Below, piece after piece: positions 1-5,715 of a stretch of 6,187 bases of DNA. This DNA comes from Candidatus Aminicenantota bacterium (GTDB lineage: Bacteria > Acidobacteriota > Aminicenantia > Aminicenantales > Aminicenantaceae), in contig JAUWVG010000156.1 of assembly GCA_030617525.1 (NCBI GenBank), positions 1-6,187 of the forward strand. Reading direction: 5' to 3'. How positions within the stretch are numbered: position 1 is the stretch's first letter; each line of letters opens with the position of its first letter. The translations under genes and the position numbers were made by a program. Under the pieces are notes generated by a model. It saw nothing but the letters and a program-made list of their open reading frames with translations, had not been told where the DNA came from and made no database searches.

Positions 1-1008
1 TCCCTGAGAGTCAGTTCCATTTCAAAGGACAAAAAAAAGGTCCTCTATTCCTTTTCTGACTACAAAACACCGTCCGATATCTATATCTCGCCCATCGACA
101 CATTCGAACCAAAACGCCTTACTAATGCCAACCCCTGGATCGAAACAGACATTCTCCTGGCTGACATGAAGGTCATCCAGTGGACAAGCAAAAACGACTT
201 TGAAATCGAAGGCCTCTTTCATCTTCCCCACGGCTACACAGAAGGAATAAAACTGCCGCTTATCGTCAACATCCACGGCGGCCCGGCCGGGAGTTTCTCC
301 AACAGCTTCCGCTCCAGCTACCATATTTATGCCGGACTGGGATATGCCTCTCTATCACCCAACGTTCGCGGCAGCTCCGGATATACAGACAAACTCCGTG
401 AAGGAAATACCGTACAGAAGGGGGATGGAATCGGATTGGGAGATTTTTGGGATGTTTTGAACGGCACAGATTATGTCATCAAGGAGGGCTTTATAGATGC
501 CAACCGTTTAGGAGTGCGCGGCTGGAGCTATGGCGGAATTCTAGGTGGTTGGGTCATCTCCCAAACCGACCGGTTTAAGGCGGCTTCACTCGGAGCCGGT
601 GTTTACGACTGGACGGCAGAGTACGGTCCGGGTTTTAATTACGATGTGCGTTTATGGCATATCGGTGGAACTCCTTGGGACAATCCGGAAGGATACAGAA
701 AACAGTCAACCCTCACATATGTCGATAATATCACGACTCCCACCCTCATCATCCACGGAATGAGAGACACCACTGATACCGAGTCCCAGAGCATGTCGCT
801 TTTTGCCGCACTTAAAGACATTGGAAAAGTCCCCGTACGCTATCTCAGAGCTCCCCGTGAAGGGCATGGATTCAGAGAAGCCCGGCACCAGCGAACCCGT
901 GACATCGAAGAAATCAAGTGGATGCAGAAATATGTCTTAGACATCGATTGGACACCATGGGAGCGTAAAGAAGAGAAAAAAGAAGAAAAGACAGAAGAAA
1001 AAAAATAA
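1..1008 (+). CDS. S9 family (prolyl oligopeptidase-type) serine peptidase, C-terminal part
   Basis: The frame is open from base 1, so the gene starts upstream and 335 C-terminal residues are seen; the ATG at 166 is internal. The part present is the alpha/beta-hydrolase catalytic domain plus the end of the preceding propeller. The oxyanion-hole motif HGGP lies at 274-285. The nucleophile is the Ser in GWSYGG (codon 526-528), followed by Asp in HGMRD (766-768) and His in EGHGF (865-867), so the full Ser-Asp-His triad is present in family order. The family hydrolyses oligopeptides or removes N-terminal dipeptides or acyl-amino acids, often in the periplasm; whether this one has a signal peptide cannot be seen. 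The last 13 residues are a Lys/Glu-rich tail (KEEKKEEKTEEKK) unlike the rest. The stop TAA is followed within 4 bp by repeat copy A. The domain end looks natural, so the gene does not appear truncated by the insertion. Confidence 0.93.
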   Translation, partial: SLRVSSISKDKKKVLYSFSDYKTPSDIYISPIDTFEPKRLTNANPWIETDILLADMKVIQWTSKNDFEIEGLFHLPHGYTEGIKLPLIVNIHGGPAGSFSNSFRSSYHIYAGLGYASLSPNVRGSSGYTDKLREGNTVQKGDGIGLGDFWDVLNGTDYVIKEGFIDANRLGVRGWSYGGILGGWVISQTDRFKAASLGAGVYDWTAEYGPGFNYDVRLWHIGGTPWDNPEGYRKQSTLTYVDNITTPTLIIHGMRDTTDTESQSMSLFAALKDIGKVPVRYLRAPREGHGFREARHQRTRDIEEIKWMQKYVLDIDWTPWERKEEKKEEKTEEKK

Positions 1009-1011
1009 CTT

Positions 1012-1352
1012 ATGGCAAAGACAGCGCAGAGCTTGAGCAGATAGATTATCTGGAATTCATCGCCAGAGTGACCTCACATATTGCCGATAAGGGCCAAGTG
1101 ATGATTCGTTATCACGGGGGCTTTATGCCAACGCCCTCCCCCTCCTCAAATTGTCCGGCAAGAATTCTTGAAGGCTGCCGAAAAGAGTGAGGAGTATTTT
1201 TGAGGGACTCCACGGTTATTTTTACAGATTCGAGGGCGAGGTTTGTTGTGCCCTAGTCGTTTTAACTGTGATAAGCTCCTTTCTGCATAGGAGTGGGTGC
1301 AGATTATGTACAATGGTCAAGAATTTGTAGCAACCACCAAAAGGAAATTCTT
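1012..1352 (+). mobile_element. Repeat copy A: decayed IS91-type (Y2) transposase 3' end with non-coding terminal region
   Basis: The longest of three related copies. Bases 1018-1118 encode, in decayed form, the segment that copy C preserves as DYLEFIARVTSHIPDKGQ and FYGLYAN, which I recognise as the C-terminal part of IS91-family Y2 transposases. The reading then passes out of frame into a second segment encoding RPPPPQIVRQEFL and ending EYF with a TGA at 1201-1203, which looks like the extreme C-terminus of the same gene after an internal deletion. Bases 1204-1352 are non-coding and nearly identical in their last 102 bp to copy B. A shared GGGGG run, where copy C has GGG, breaks the frame in both A and B. 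No complete transposase is present, so this copy cannot move by itself. Assignment to IS91 rests on protein-motif recognition, not on a database comparison. Confidence 0.75.
1276..1303 (+). repeat. Overlapping hairpins in the conserved end of copy A
   Basis: CTCCT (1276-1280) can pair with AGGAG (1289-1293), and TCTGCA (1282-1287) can pair with TGCAGA (1298-1303). The two stems interlock, so only one can form as a simple hairpin. Both are kept in copy B. Terminal hairpins near the initiation or termination end are usual in IS91-like rolling-circle elements; that this one has such a role is inference. Confidence 0.5.
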
Positions 1353-1365
1353 TTCAAAAAAAAGA

Positions 1366-1394
1366 TTGACTCAATTGTTCACTTAATATATATT
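1366..1394 (+). promoter_or_regulatory. Sigma70-type promoter of the abiE operon
   Basis: TTGACT (1366-1371) and TATATT (1389-1394) are separated by exactly 17 bp, each close to the sigma70 consensus. Transcription would begin near 1401, leaving a short leader before the abiEi start. The promoter begins 13 bp after the end of repeat copy A, so it belongs to the cargo module and not to the repeat. Confidence 0.75.
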
Positions 1395-1430
1395 GTTCAC
1401 AAATTAGTGAACATTTAAGAAAAGTGAACA
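1376..1430 (+). promoter_or_regulatory. Candidate AbiEi autorepression operator: nested heptamer dyad
   Basis: TGTTCAC occurs at 1376-1382 and 1394-1400, and its reverse complement GTGAACA at 1407-1413 and 1424-1430. The inner pair is a perfect 7-bp inverted repeat with a 6-bp spacer (dyad centre 1403.5), and the outer pair has practically the same centre (1403). The sites occupy the -35/-10 spacer, the base following the -10 box, the expected transcription start and the start-codon region, so bound protein would block the promoter. Characterised AbiEi proteins bind inverted repeats in their own promoter with a winged-helix domain and repress the operon; that this array is the equivalent site is inference. 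Confidence 0.75.
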
Positions 1431-2119
1431 TTATGAACAACTCCAAGAATATGAAAAATATTTTTGCTGATAAAGCGACTTTTATCTTAAGGAAAATGCT
1501 GTCTAATCCGGACAAGAAGTGGGTTACGCGTGACTTTACAGGTGACAAGGGGGTGAGCATTGGGATGGCACAAGGAGTGCTTAAGACCATGGAAAAAAAG
1601 GGTTACATCGAGCGGGTCAAGCGCGGACCAGATAGCTATACGCTTCTTACGAATATACAGGAGCTAATTAGCGATTGGGTAACAGCGTACCGCTTCGAAT
1701 TAAACGAAGTCTATACGTATTACTCTCACGATAAAAATATTTTATCAAGACTTAAAGATTATCTGAAGGATAAACAATATACACTCACCCTCCATTCTGG
1801 TGCTAACCTGACAACATCTTATGTAGTAACGGAGCAAACCTATCTGTATTTTAAACCGGAAAACTGGGAAAAAGATATTCTCGAATTGCGGCAACAACTT
1901 GATTTAAAGGAGCTTGTAAGCGGCGGCAACATTCATATAATTCACCCACATTACAAACAGAGCGTGTTTTATGGGATCCAGACAATAAAGGGATATAAGG
2001 TTGTATCCAATTTGCAGCTATACTTGGACCTCTATAATTTTAAGCCCCGAGGGCGCGAGCATGCGGAAAATCTGAAAAACGTTTTGGAAGAGAGGGGAAA
2101 GAGTCTGTATGAATATTGA
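1424..2119 (+). CDS. abiEi: Type IV toxin-antitoxin system antitoxin/repressor, AbiEi family
   Basis: Antitoxin and transcriptional autorepressor of an AbiE-type abortive-infection module. Residues about 15-75 form a winged helix-turn-helix (ATFILRKMLSNPDKKWVTRD, then a GMAQGVLKTMEKKGYIERVKRG recognition and wing region split here for length). The C-terminal antitoxin domain holds family-typical stretches such as GANLTTSYVV, SNLQLYLDLYN and RGREHAENL (residues about 127-217). Length, 231 residues, is usual for the family. The longest start is a GTG at 1424, which lies inside the last operator heptamer with a purine stretch only 2 bp upstream. The ATG at 1433 has AAGAAAAG about 8 bp upstream and is the better start, giving 228 residues. 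The reading frame overlaps abiEii by 11 bp. Base composition is more AT-rich than the flanking peptidase gene, which fits acquired DNA. Confidence 0.9.
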   Translation: MNIMNNSKNMKNIFADKATFILRKMLSNPDKKWVTRDFTGDKGVSIGMAQGVLKTMEKKGYIERVKRGPDSYTLLTNIQELISDWVTAYRFELNEVYTYYSHDKNILSRLKDYLKDKQYTLTLHSGANLTTSYVVTEQTYLYFKPENWEKDILELRQQLDLKELVSGGNIHIIHPHYKQSVFYGIQTIKGYKVVSNLQLYLDLYNFKPRGREHAENLKNVLEERGKSLYEY

Positions 2120-2903
2120 GAAAATTGAAACCATATTTTTTAATGTGCTAGAAGATATACATGATTATCTCCCCGATCTGATGCTTGTCGGTGGATGGAT
2201 GCCGTATGTCTATACAAATTTTCTTTGGAAAACATCCGTTAGACTTCCGATCACCACGGTTGATATAGATTTTGGCATAGATCATCCAGTTACAAGAAAG
2301 TATTCGAAGACAATTTTCGAAACCCTTTCTTCTTTGAATTACAAAGAACGCCATCTGAAGATGGACAGGATGTTTCCGGTTGTACTGTATAAAGAAAAAG
2401 TCCCTGTAGAGTTTATCACTTATCCCTCTGTGGAAATCAAGGCAATCGAAAAAATGCTAGGCAAGCAGATACAAATAAATAAAATCGATAAATTTGATTT
2501 CCTCTTAAAACACCGGATTTCGATAAATATTCAGATTAAGAAAAAGAACAAAAGCTATTTTATTAATTGTCCAAAACCATCTGCCTTTTTGTATCACAAA
2601 GGAGCGACTTTTGTTGACAGAGAGAATAAGGAAAAACAGGCCAAGGATTTGTATTACATGTACTTCATCCTGCGGTATTCGCCTGATATTGACTTGATTT
2701 TACGGAAAATATCCCTATACAGGAAAAAGGGGTATTTAAAGAGTGTTCCAGATAATATAAACAAATTTTTTGAAAGGGTTTCAAGTCAAGGCTGTCTTTT
2801 GGTAGAGCAGGAAAACGGTCCCGACGAATACATCCATGACGTACGCCAAGACATATTTGATAGATTTAAGAGGCTGAGAAAAGCATTGGGCTTTGTCGCA
2901 TGA
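2109..2903 (+). CDS. abiEii: Type IV toxin-antitoxin system toxin, AbiEii family nucleotidyltransferase
   Basis: Predicted cytoplasmic nucleotidyltransferase toxin; family members inhibit growth by transferring nucleotides to RNA, tRNA being the substrate shown for some relatives. The fold signature is near the N-terminus: LVGGW (residues 26-30), in place of the commoner GS or GG-T nucleotide-binding turn, then TTVDIDF with the two metal-binding acidic residues D52 and D54. A third carboxylate is probably E101 in PVEFIT. The later family motif HKG...KDLYYMYF (K164, K179, D180) is also present, so the active site looks intact. The 264 residues are within the family's usual range. The ATG lies inside the last codons of abiEi (11-bp overlap), with a purine-rich Shine-Dalgarno stretch at about 2090-2103, implying translational coupling and co-repression by AbiEi. 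No terminator is evident after the stop. Confidence 0.88.
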   Translation: MNIEKIETIFFNVLEDIHDYLPDLMLVGGWMPYVYTNFLWKTSVRLPITTVDIDFGIDHPVTRKYSKTIFETLSSLNYKERHLKMDRMFPVVLYKEKVPVEFITYPSVEIKAIEKMLGKQIQINKIDKFDFLLKHRISINIQIKKKNKSYFINCPKPSAFLYHKGATFVDRENKEKQAKDLYYMYFILRYSPDIDLILRKISLYRKKGYLKSVPDNINKFFERVSSQGCLLVEQENGPDEYIHDVRQDIFDRFKRLRKALGFVA

Positions 2904-3033
2904 ATCGAAGACTTGTGCGCCTCTTCTTCTGACCAACAATTCTATCCAACCGCATACGACAAAGGTACACCCATTTCGAGCATCCGATTCAGGATAGTGC
3001 AACCAATCGCAGCTTCCCGCTGCCGAGCATCGT
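2904..3033. other. Spacer between abiEii and repeat copy B
   Basis: Together with copy B this makes up the gene-free stretch 2904-3339. I see no terminator, tRNA or sense-strand gene here, only the antisense open fragment listed separately. It is part of the AbiE module or of older DNA caught between the module and copy B. Confidence 0.4.
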
Positions 3034-3040
3034 TATTCCA
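2942..3040 (-). pseudogene. Possible 3' remnant of an unidentified gene, antisense
   Basis: Between abiEii and copy B the complementary strand reads open into REAAIGCTILNRMLEMGVP and LSYAVG before a TAG at 2942-2944. The composition looks like a real helical C-terminus, yet no start or upstream part exists because the frame runs into the left edge of copy B. I do not recognise the family. It may be the tail of a gene cut when the B junction formed, or a chance open frame. Confidence 0.25.
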
Positions 3041-3310
3041 GATAAGGGCCAAGTGATGATTCGTTATCACGGGGGCTTTATGCCAACGCCCTCCCCCTCC
3101 TCAAATTGTCCGGCAAGAATTCTTGATGGCCGCCGAAGAGAGAGGGGAGTATTTTTGAGGGACTCCACGGCTATTTTTACTGATTCGAGGACGGGGGTAT
3201 GGCCGTTGCCCTAGTCGTTTTAACTGTGATAAGCTCCTTTCTGCATAGGAGTGAGTGCAGATTATGTACAATGGTCAAGAATTTGTAGCAACCACCAAAA
3301 GGAAATTCTT
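3034..3310 (+). mobile_element. Repeat copy B: 5'-truncated IS91-type transposase remnant with intact conserved end
   Basis: Aligns with copy A from about base 1081 to its end. The left part that A and C share (the segment encoding DYLEFIARV) is missing, and the edge at about 3034 joins unrelated sequence. The Y2-like segment carries the same GGGGG frameshift as A, and the second segment reads RPPPPQIVRQEFLMAAEE to EYF with TGA at 3156-3158, less altered than in A. Bases 3209-3310 match A bases 1251-1352 with a single difference (3254 versus 1296). The repeat ends 29 bp before the methyltransferase start codon. Confidence 0.75.
3234..3261 (+). repeat. Overlapping hairpins in the conserved end of copy B
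   Basis: Same arrangement as in copy A: CTCCT (3234-3238) with AGGAG (3247-3251), and TCTGCA (3240-3245) with TGCAGA (3256-3261). The only base that differs between A and B in this 102-bp end (3254) lies in the loops and leaves both stems intact. Confidence 0.5.
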
Positions 3311-3339
3311 GTCTTTTTAACCAAGAGAGATATTAAACA

Positions 3340-4095
3340 ATGACAGAAAAAGAAATCGAATTATTAATTAACTTACACAAAGACGCAGATAGGCAAGGCC
3401 CTGGTAGTCCTGAAGAAACAAAAAAAGCTTTGGATTTAATTGGGATTGATAAGAATAAAAAGATTCGAATTGCGGACATTGGTTGTGGCTCGGGAGCTCA
3501 AACAATATCGCTGGCTGAAAATACAAACAGCTCTATTGTAGCAATTGATTTATTCCCGGAATTTTTAGAAAAGCTTGAAAAAAATGCACAAACATTAAAT
3601 TTGCAGGAAAGGATTACTGCTAAAGCCCATTCTATGGATGATTTACCTTTTACTGATAATGAATTTGATTTAATTTGGTCAGAAGGAGCAATTTATAATA
3701 TGGGATTTGAAGAAGGAATAAAACAATGGAAACGTTTTATAAAACTTAATGGGTACTTGGCTGTAAGTGAGATATCATGGATTACTGATACAAGGCCTAA
3801 AGAAGTTGAGGAACATTGGTTGCGAGAATATCCTGAAATAGATACCATTTCTAACAAAATTAGAGTGTTAGAAAAACAAGGTTATTCACCGATAGCACAT
3901 TTTATTCTTCCTCAATATTGTTGGATAGATAATTATTATCGCCCTTTACAAGAACGCTTCTCTGCATTTTTAAGCAAATATGAATATAGCGACATAGCAA
4001 AAGACATGGTTGAGAATGAAAAAAATGAAATTAGTATTTATGAAAAATACAAAGAATTTTATAGTTATAGTTTTTATATTGCTCAAAAAAAATAA
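3340..4095 (+). CDS. Class I SAM-dependent methyltransferase (UbiE-like small-molecule type)
   Basis: Cytoplasmic methyltransferase of 251 residues with a complete Rossmann-type SAM site: motif I IADIGCGSGAQT (residues 44-55), acidic D70 ending strand 2 in VAIDLFPEFL, a post-II segment SMDDLPF (98-104), and motif FDLIWSEGAIYNMGF (109-123). It also has RQGPGSPE near the N-terminus and YPEIDTI and ILPQYCWI further on, a pattern I associate with a family of uncharacterised methyltransferases frequent in Bacteroidetes. The substrate is unknown; there is no DNA-methylase catalytic motif such as DPPY or a PC dipeptide, so a restriction-modification role is unlikely. AAGAGAGA at 3323-3330 is a good Shine-Dalgarno sequence 9 bp before the ATG. 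The gene is the most AT-rich in the window, which suggests acquisition. It sits alone between repeat copies B and C, with copy C starting at its stop codon. Confidence 0.9.
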   Translation: MTEKEIELLINLHKDADRQGPGSPEETKKALDLIGIDKNKKIRIADIGCGSGAQTISLAENTNSSIVAIDLFPEFLEKLEKNAQTLNLQERITAKAHSMDDLPFTDNEFDLIWSEGAIYNMGFEEGIKQWKRFIKLNGYLAVSEISWITDTRPKEVEEHWLREYPEIDTISNKIRVLEKQGYSPIAHFILPQYCWIDNYYRPLQERFSAFLSKYEYSDIAKDMVENEKNEISIYEKYKEFYSYSFYIAQKK

Positions 4096-4305
4096 TGGCA
4101 GTACTCGTAAGGAGAGAAAAAAAGACAGCGCAGAGCTTGAGCAGATGGATTATCTGGAATTCATCGCCAGAGTGACCTCGCATATTCCCGATAAGGGCCA
4201 AGTGATGATTCGTTTTTACGGGCTTTATGCCAACACCCTCCCCCTCCTCAAATTGTCCGGCAAGAACTCTTGATGGCCGCCGAGGAGAGAGGGGAGTATT
4301 TTTGA
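4095..4305 (+). mobile_element. Repeat copy C: IS91-type transposase remnant lacking the non-coding end
   Basis: The best-preserved coding copy. From just after the methyltransferase stop it reads, in one frame, KERKKDSAELEQMDYLEF, IARVTSHIPDKGQVMIRF and YGLYAN, a Y2 transposase C-terminal segment as I recognise the family. It then reaches the same out-of-frame junction as A and B; the following segment reads HPPPPQIVRQELLMAAEE and EYF with TGA at 4303-4305. Relative to A it holds 21 extra bases (4101-4121, seven codons). Similarity to A and B stops at the TGA, so the conserved 3' non-coding end is missing. It runs to 31 bp from the stop codon of the convergent HD-GYP gene. Confidence 0.78.
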
Positions 4306-4335
4306 AGGAAATCCTTATCTTTAACCTGAAACCGG

Positions 4336-5517
4336 CTAGCTGCCAAATGTATAACCGTGTGTATTGAAGAGACCGATGCACGCATCAACGGCTTCACAAT
4401 TGTAGAGTGATCCTCTCTTATCGCTGATCTCCTCTAGGGCTTTATCTACACCCAACGCCGGGCGGTAAGGTCTGTGAGAGGCCATGGCTTCAACCACATC
4501 CGCCACAGAAAGAATTTTTGCTTCAATCAAAATATCATCATTCTTAAGTCCCTGGGGATATCCTGAACCATCGAGTCTTTCGTGATGCTGAAGAATAATT
4601 TTTGGAACAGGCCAGGGGAAATCGATTCCCTTGAGGACATCATGTCCCACTTGGGGATGGAGTTTGATGAGGCTGAATTCCAGATCTGTCAGGCTGCGCG
4701 GTTTCATCAAAATATCAATCGGTACATTAATCTTCCCGATATCATGAAGGATCCCCCCAATCCGTATTCCATCGATAATATCTTCAGAAAATCCCATCTG
4801 GGTCGCAATGGACCTGCTCAGATCAGCCACACGTCTCTGGTGGCCGGCTGTATACGGATCACGGACTTCAACCGTATTCTCCAAAGCTTCGATGATGGCC
4901 CCGAGAGTTTTCCGGAGTTTTTCCAGGCTTTTTGTAAGGTTATCTTCAGCCTTGTACCGATCACTGCGTGTCTGAAGGGCCACGATGCCGTAAACAATGT
5001 TTTCTGCAAGTTTGTTAAAATGGTAGGCATCGGTTTCCGAAAAATACCCCGGCTCTCCGGAATAGAGGCTCAGAGAGCCAAACGTTTTTCCATTGCTGAC
5101 AAGCGGAAGAGCCATGACCGATGAATAGCCACGTTTGAGAGCTTCCGTCTGCCATGTGATGGCCATCGGAGCATTGATGATGTCTTGGACAAAATAGGGT
5201 TCTCCCGTAGATATCGCCTTCGCGGCTGGATATCCAAATTCATCCTCCCTGTCATACCTCAACTTCCTGGAATCGAGATAGTCATCGATTATCCCTGAGA
5301 ACGCAAGAGGTTTTATGGATTTGTTATTCTGCGCAATTCCTATCCAGGCCATTCGGAAATGCCCCACTTCAACAATCGTTTCACAAATTTTTTGCAGAAG
5401 ATCAGATTTTGTATTTGCCATCGCCAGAACCTCCTGGCACGCTACCAATGTTTCAAGAGTGCTGCGGCTGCGCAAAAGATCTTTTTCCAGTTGGTCTTTA
5501 TTCACATTTTTAGTCAT
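4336..5517 (-). CDS. GAF domain-containing HD-GYP cyclic-di-GMP phosphodiesterase
   Basis: Complete 393-residue cytoplasmic protein with no membrane segment. Residues about 1-20 are a charged helical lead, 25-185 a GAF sensor domain (HFRMAWIGIA, STGEPYFVQDI, SVMALPLVSNGKTFGSLSLY), about 186-205 a linker helix, and 205-390 an HD-GYP domain. Catalytic motifs are intact: RDPYTAGHQRRV (H225), GILHDIGKI (H258-D259), KLHPQVGH (H287), QHHERLDGSGYPQGL (H311, H312 and the GYP triad at 319-321) and LSVADVVEAM (D340). The family hydrolyses cyclic-di-GMP to pGpG or GMP; the GAF domain probably gates activity in response to a small ligand or redox signal that cannot be named from sequence. A strong GAGGAG Shine-Dalgarno sequence (complement of 5523-5528) precedes the ATG by 5 bp. 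The gene is convergent with the inserted block and separated from the VPS10-like gene by 241 bp, probably with its own promoter. Confidence 0.93.
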   Translation of the reverse strand: MTKNVNKDQLEKDLLRSRSTLETLVACQEVLAMANTKSDLLQKICETIVEVGHFRMAWIGIAQNNKSIKPLAFSGIIDDYLDSRKLRYDREDEFGYPAAKAISTGEPYFVQDIINAPMAITWQTEALKRGYSSVMALPLVSNGKTFGSLSLYSGEPGYFSETDAYHFNKLAENIVYGIVALQTRSDRYKAEDNLTKSLEKLRKTLGAIIEALENTVEVRDPYTAGHQRRVADLSRSIATQMGFSEDIIDGIRIGGILHDIGKINVPIDILMKPRSLTDLEFSLIKLHPQVGHDVLKGIDFPWPVPKIILQHHERLDGSGYPQGLKNDDILIEAKILSVADVVEAMASHRPYRPALGVDKALEEISDKRGSLYNCEAVDACIGLFNTHGYTFGS

Positions 5518-5601
5518 AGTATCTCCTCATCTGTCCTGAATCATTCATAAAAACTGCCACCACCTTCATTTCTCTTCAAAAATATTAACATGAATAATCC
5601 A

Positions 5602-5619
5602 GGCTTACTGTAAAAAGCC
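5602..5619 (-). repeat. Small hairpin in the presumed leader of the HD-GYP gene
   Basis: GGCTT (5602-5606) and AAGCC (5615-5619) are inverted around an 8-bp loop. It lies just downstream of the candidate promoter on the - strand and contains one copy of the TACTGTAAAAA repeat. There is no T-run after it on either strand, so it is not an obvious terminator. Confidence 0.3.
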
Positions 5620-5715
5620 CGCAATATATCTATCCATTACAGTTAGTCGAAGAACCGGTCGTTTTTATGATTTTTTTTTCAAATGAGAAATCGTAAAATG
5701 TTTCTACTGTAAAAA
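5606..5715. repeat. Paired TACTGTAAAAA direct repeat in the HD-GYP upstream region
   Basis: The 11-mer TACTGTAAAAA occurs at 5606-5616 and 5705-5715, in the same direction, 99 bp apart, and each copy is followed by one base and then CC. The copies flank the candidate HD-GYP promoter, so a regulator binding site is possible but not shown. Confidence 0.35.
5623..5650 (-). promoter_or_regulatory. Candidate sigma70-type promoter for the HD-GYP gene
   Basis: On the - strand TCGACT (complement of 5645-5650) and TATATT (complement of 5623-5628) are 16 bp apart. The -10 box is good and the -35 box fair. It would give a leader of about 100 nt before the ATG at 5517. Confidence 0.4.

Noticed and set aside
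1159..1170. Perfect palindrome CAAGAATTCTTG, also at 3114-3125, as a protein-binding site
   Set aside because: It lies within the former coding part encoding RQEFL, and copy C has CAAGAACTCTTG, so the symmetry is not kept.
3259..3311. Outward promoter in the conserved end of copy B driving the methyltransferase
   Set aside because: TACAAT at 3267-3272 resembles a -10 box but no acceptable -35 box lies 16-18 bp upstream; not supported.
2109..4095. AbiE and methyltransferase acting as one combined defence system
   Set aside because: They are separated by about 436 bp holding repeat copy B and a gene remnant, differ in composition, and the methyltransferase has no DNA-methylase catalytic motif.
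4010..4273. A + strand protein overlapping the methyltransferase end and copy C
   Set aside because: Its first half is out-of-frame methyltransferase sequence; only the second half resembles a transposase, and it is part of the decayed repeat.
1009..4305. Integron cassette array, because repeats directly follow stop codons
   Set aside because: The repeats lack attC features: I see no GTTRRRY/RYYYAAC core pair bounding an imperfect palindrome, no integrase, and the repeats contain transposase-like coding sequence.
4306..4335. Terminator for the HD-GYP gene from the AAGGAAATCCTT inverted repeat
   Set aside because: The stem is only 4-5 bp with a tiny loop and no T tract follows on the - strand.
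1009..4335. CRISPR array, tRNA, rRNA or group II intron
   Set aside because: No short evenly spaced repeats, no cloverleaf and no intron domain V or reverse-transcriptase motif are visible.
4582..5124. Long + strand open frame of 180 codons
   Set aside because: It is antisense to the HD-GYP gene, whose motifs are intact on the - strand; no ribosome-binding site or family pattern supports the antisense frame.
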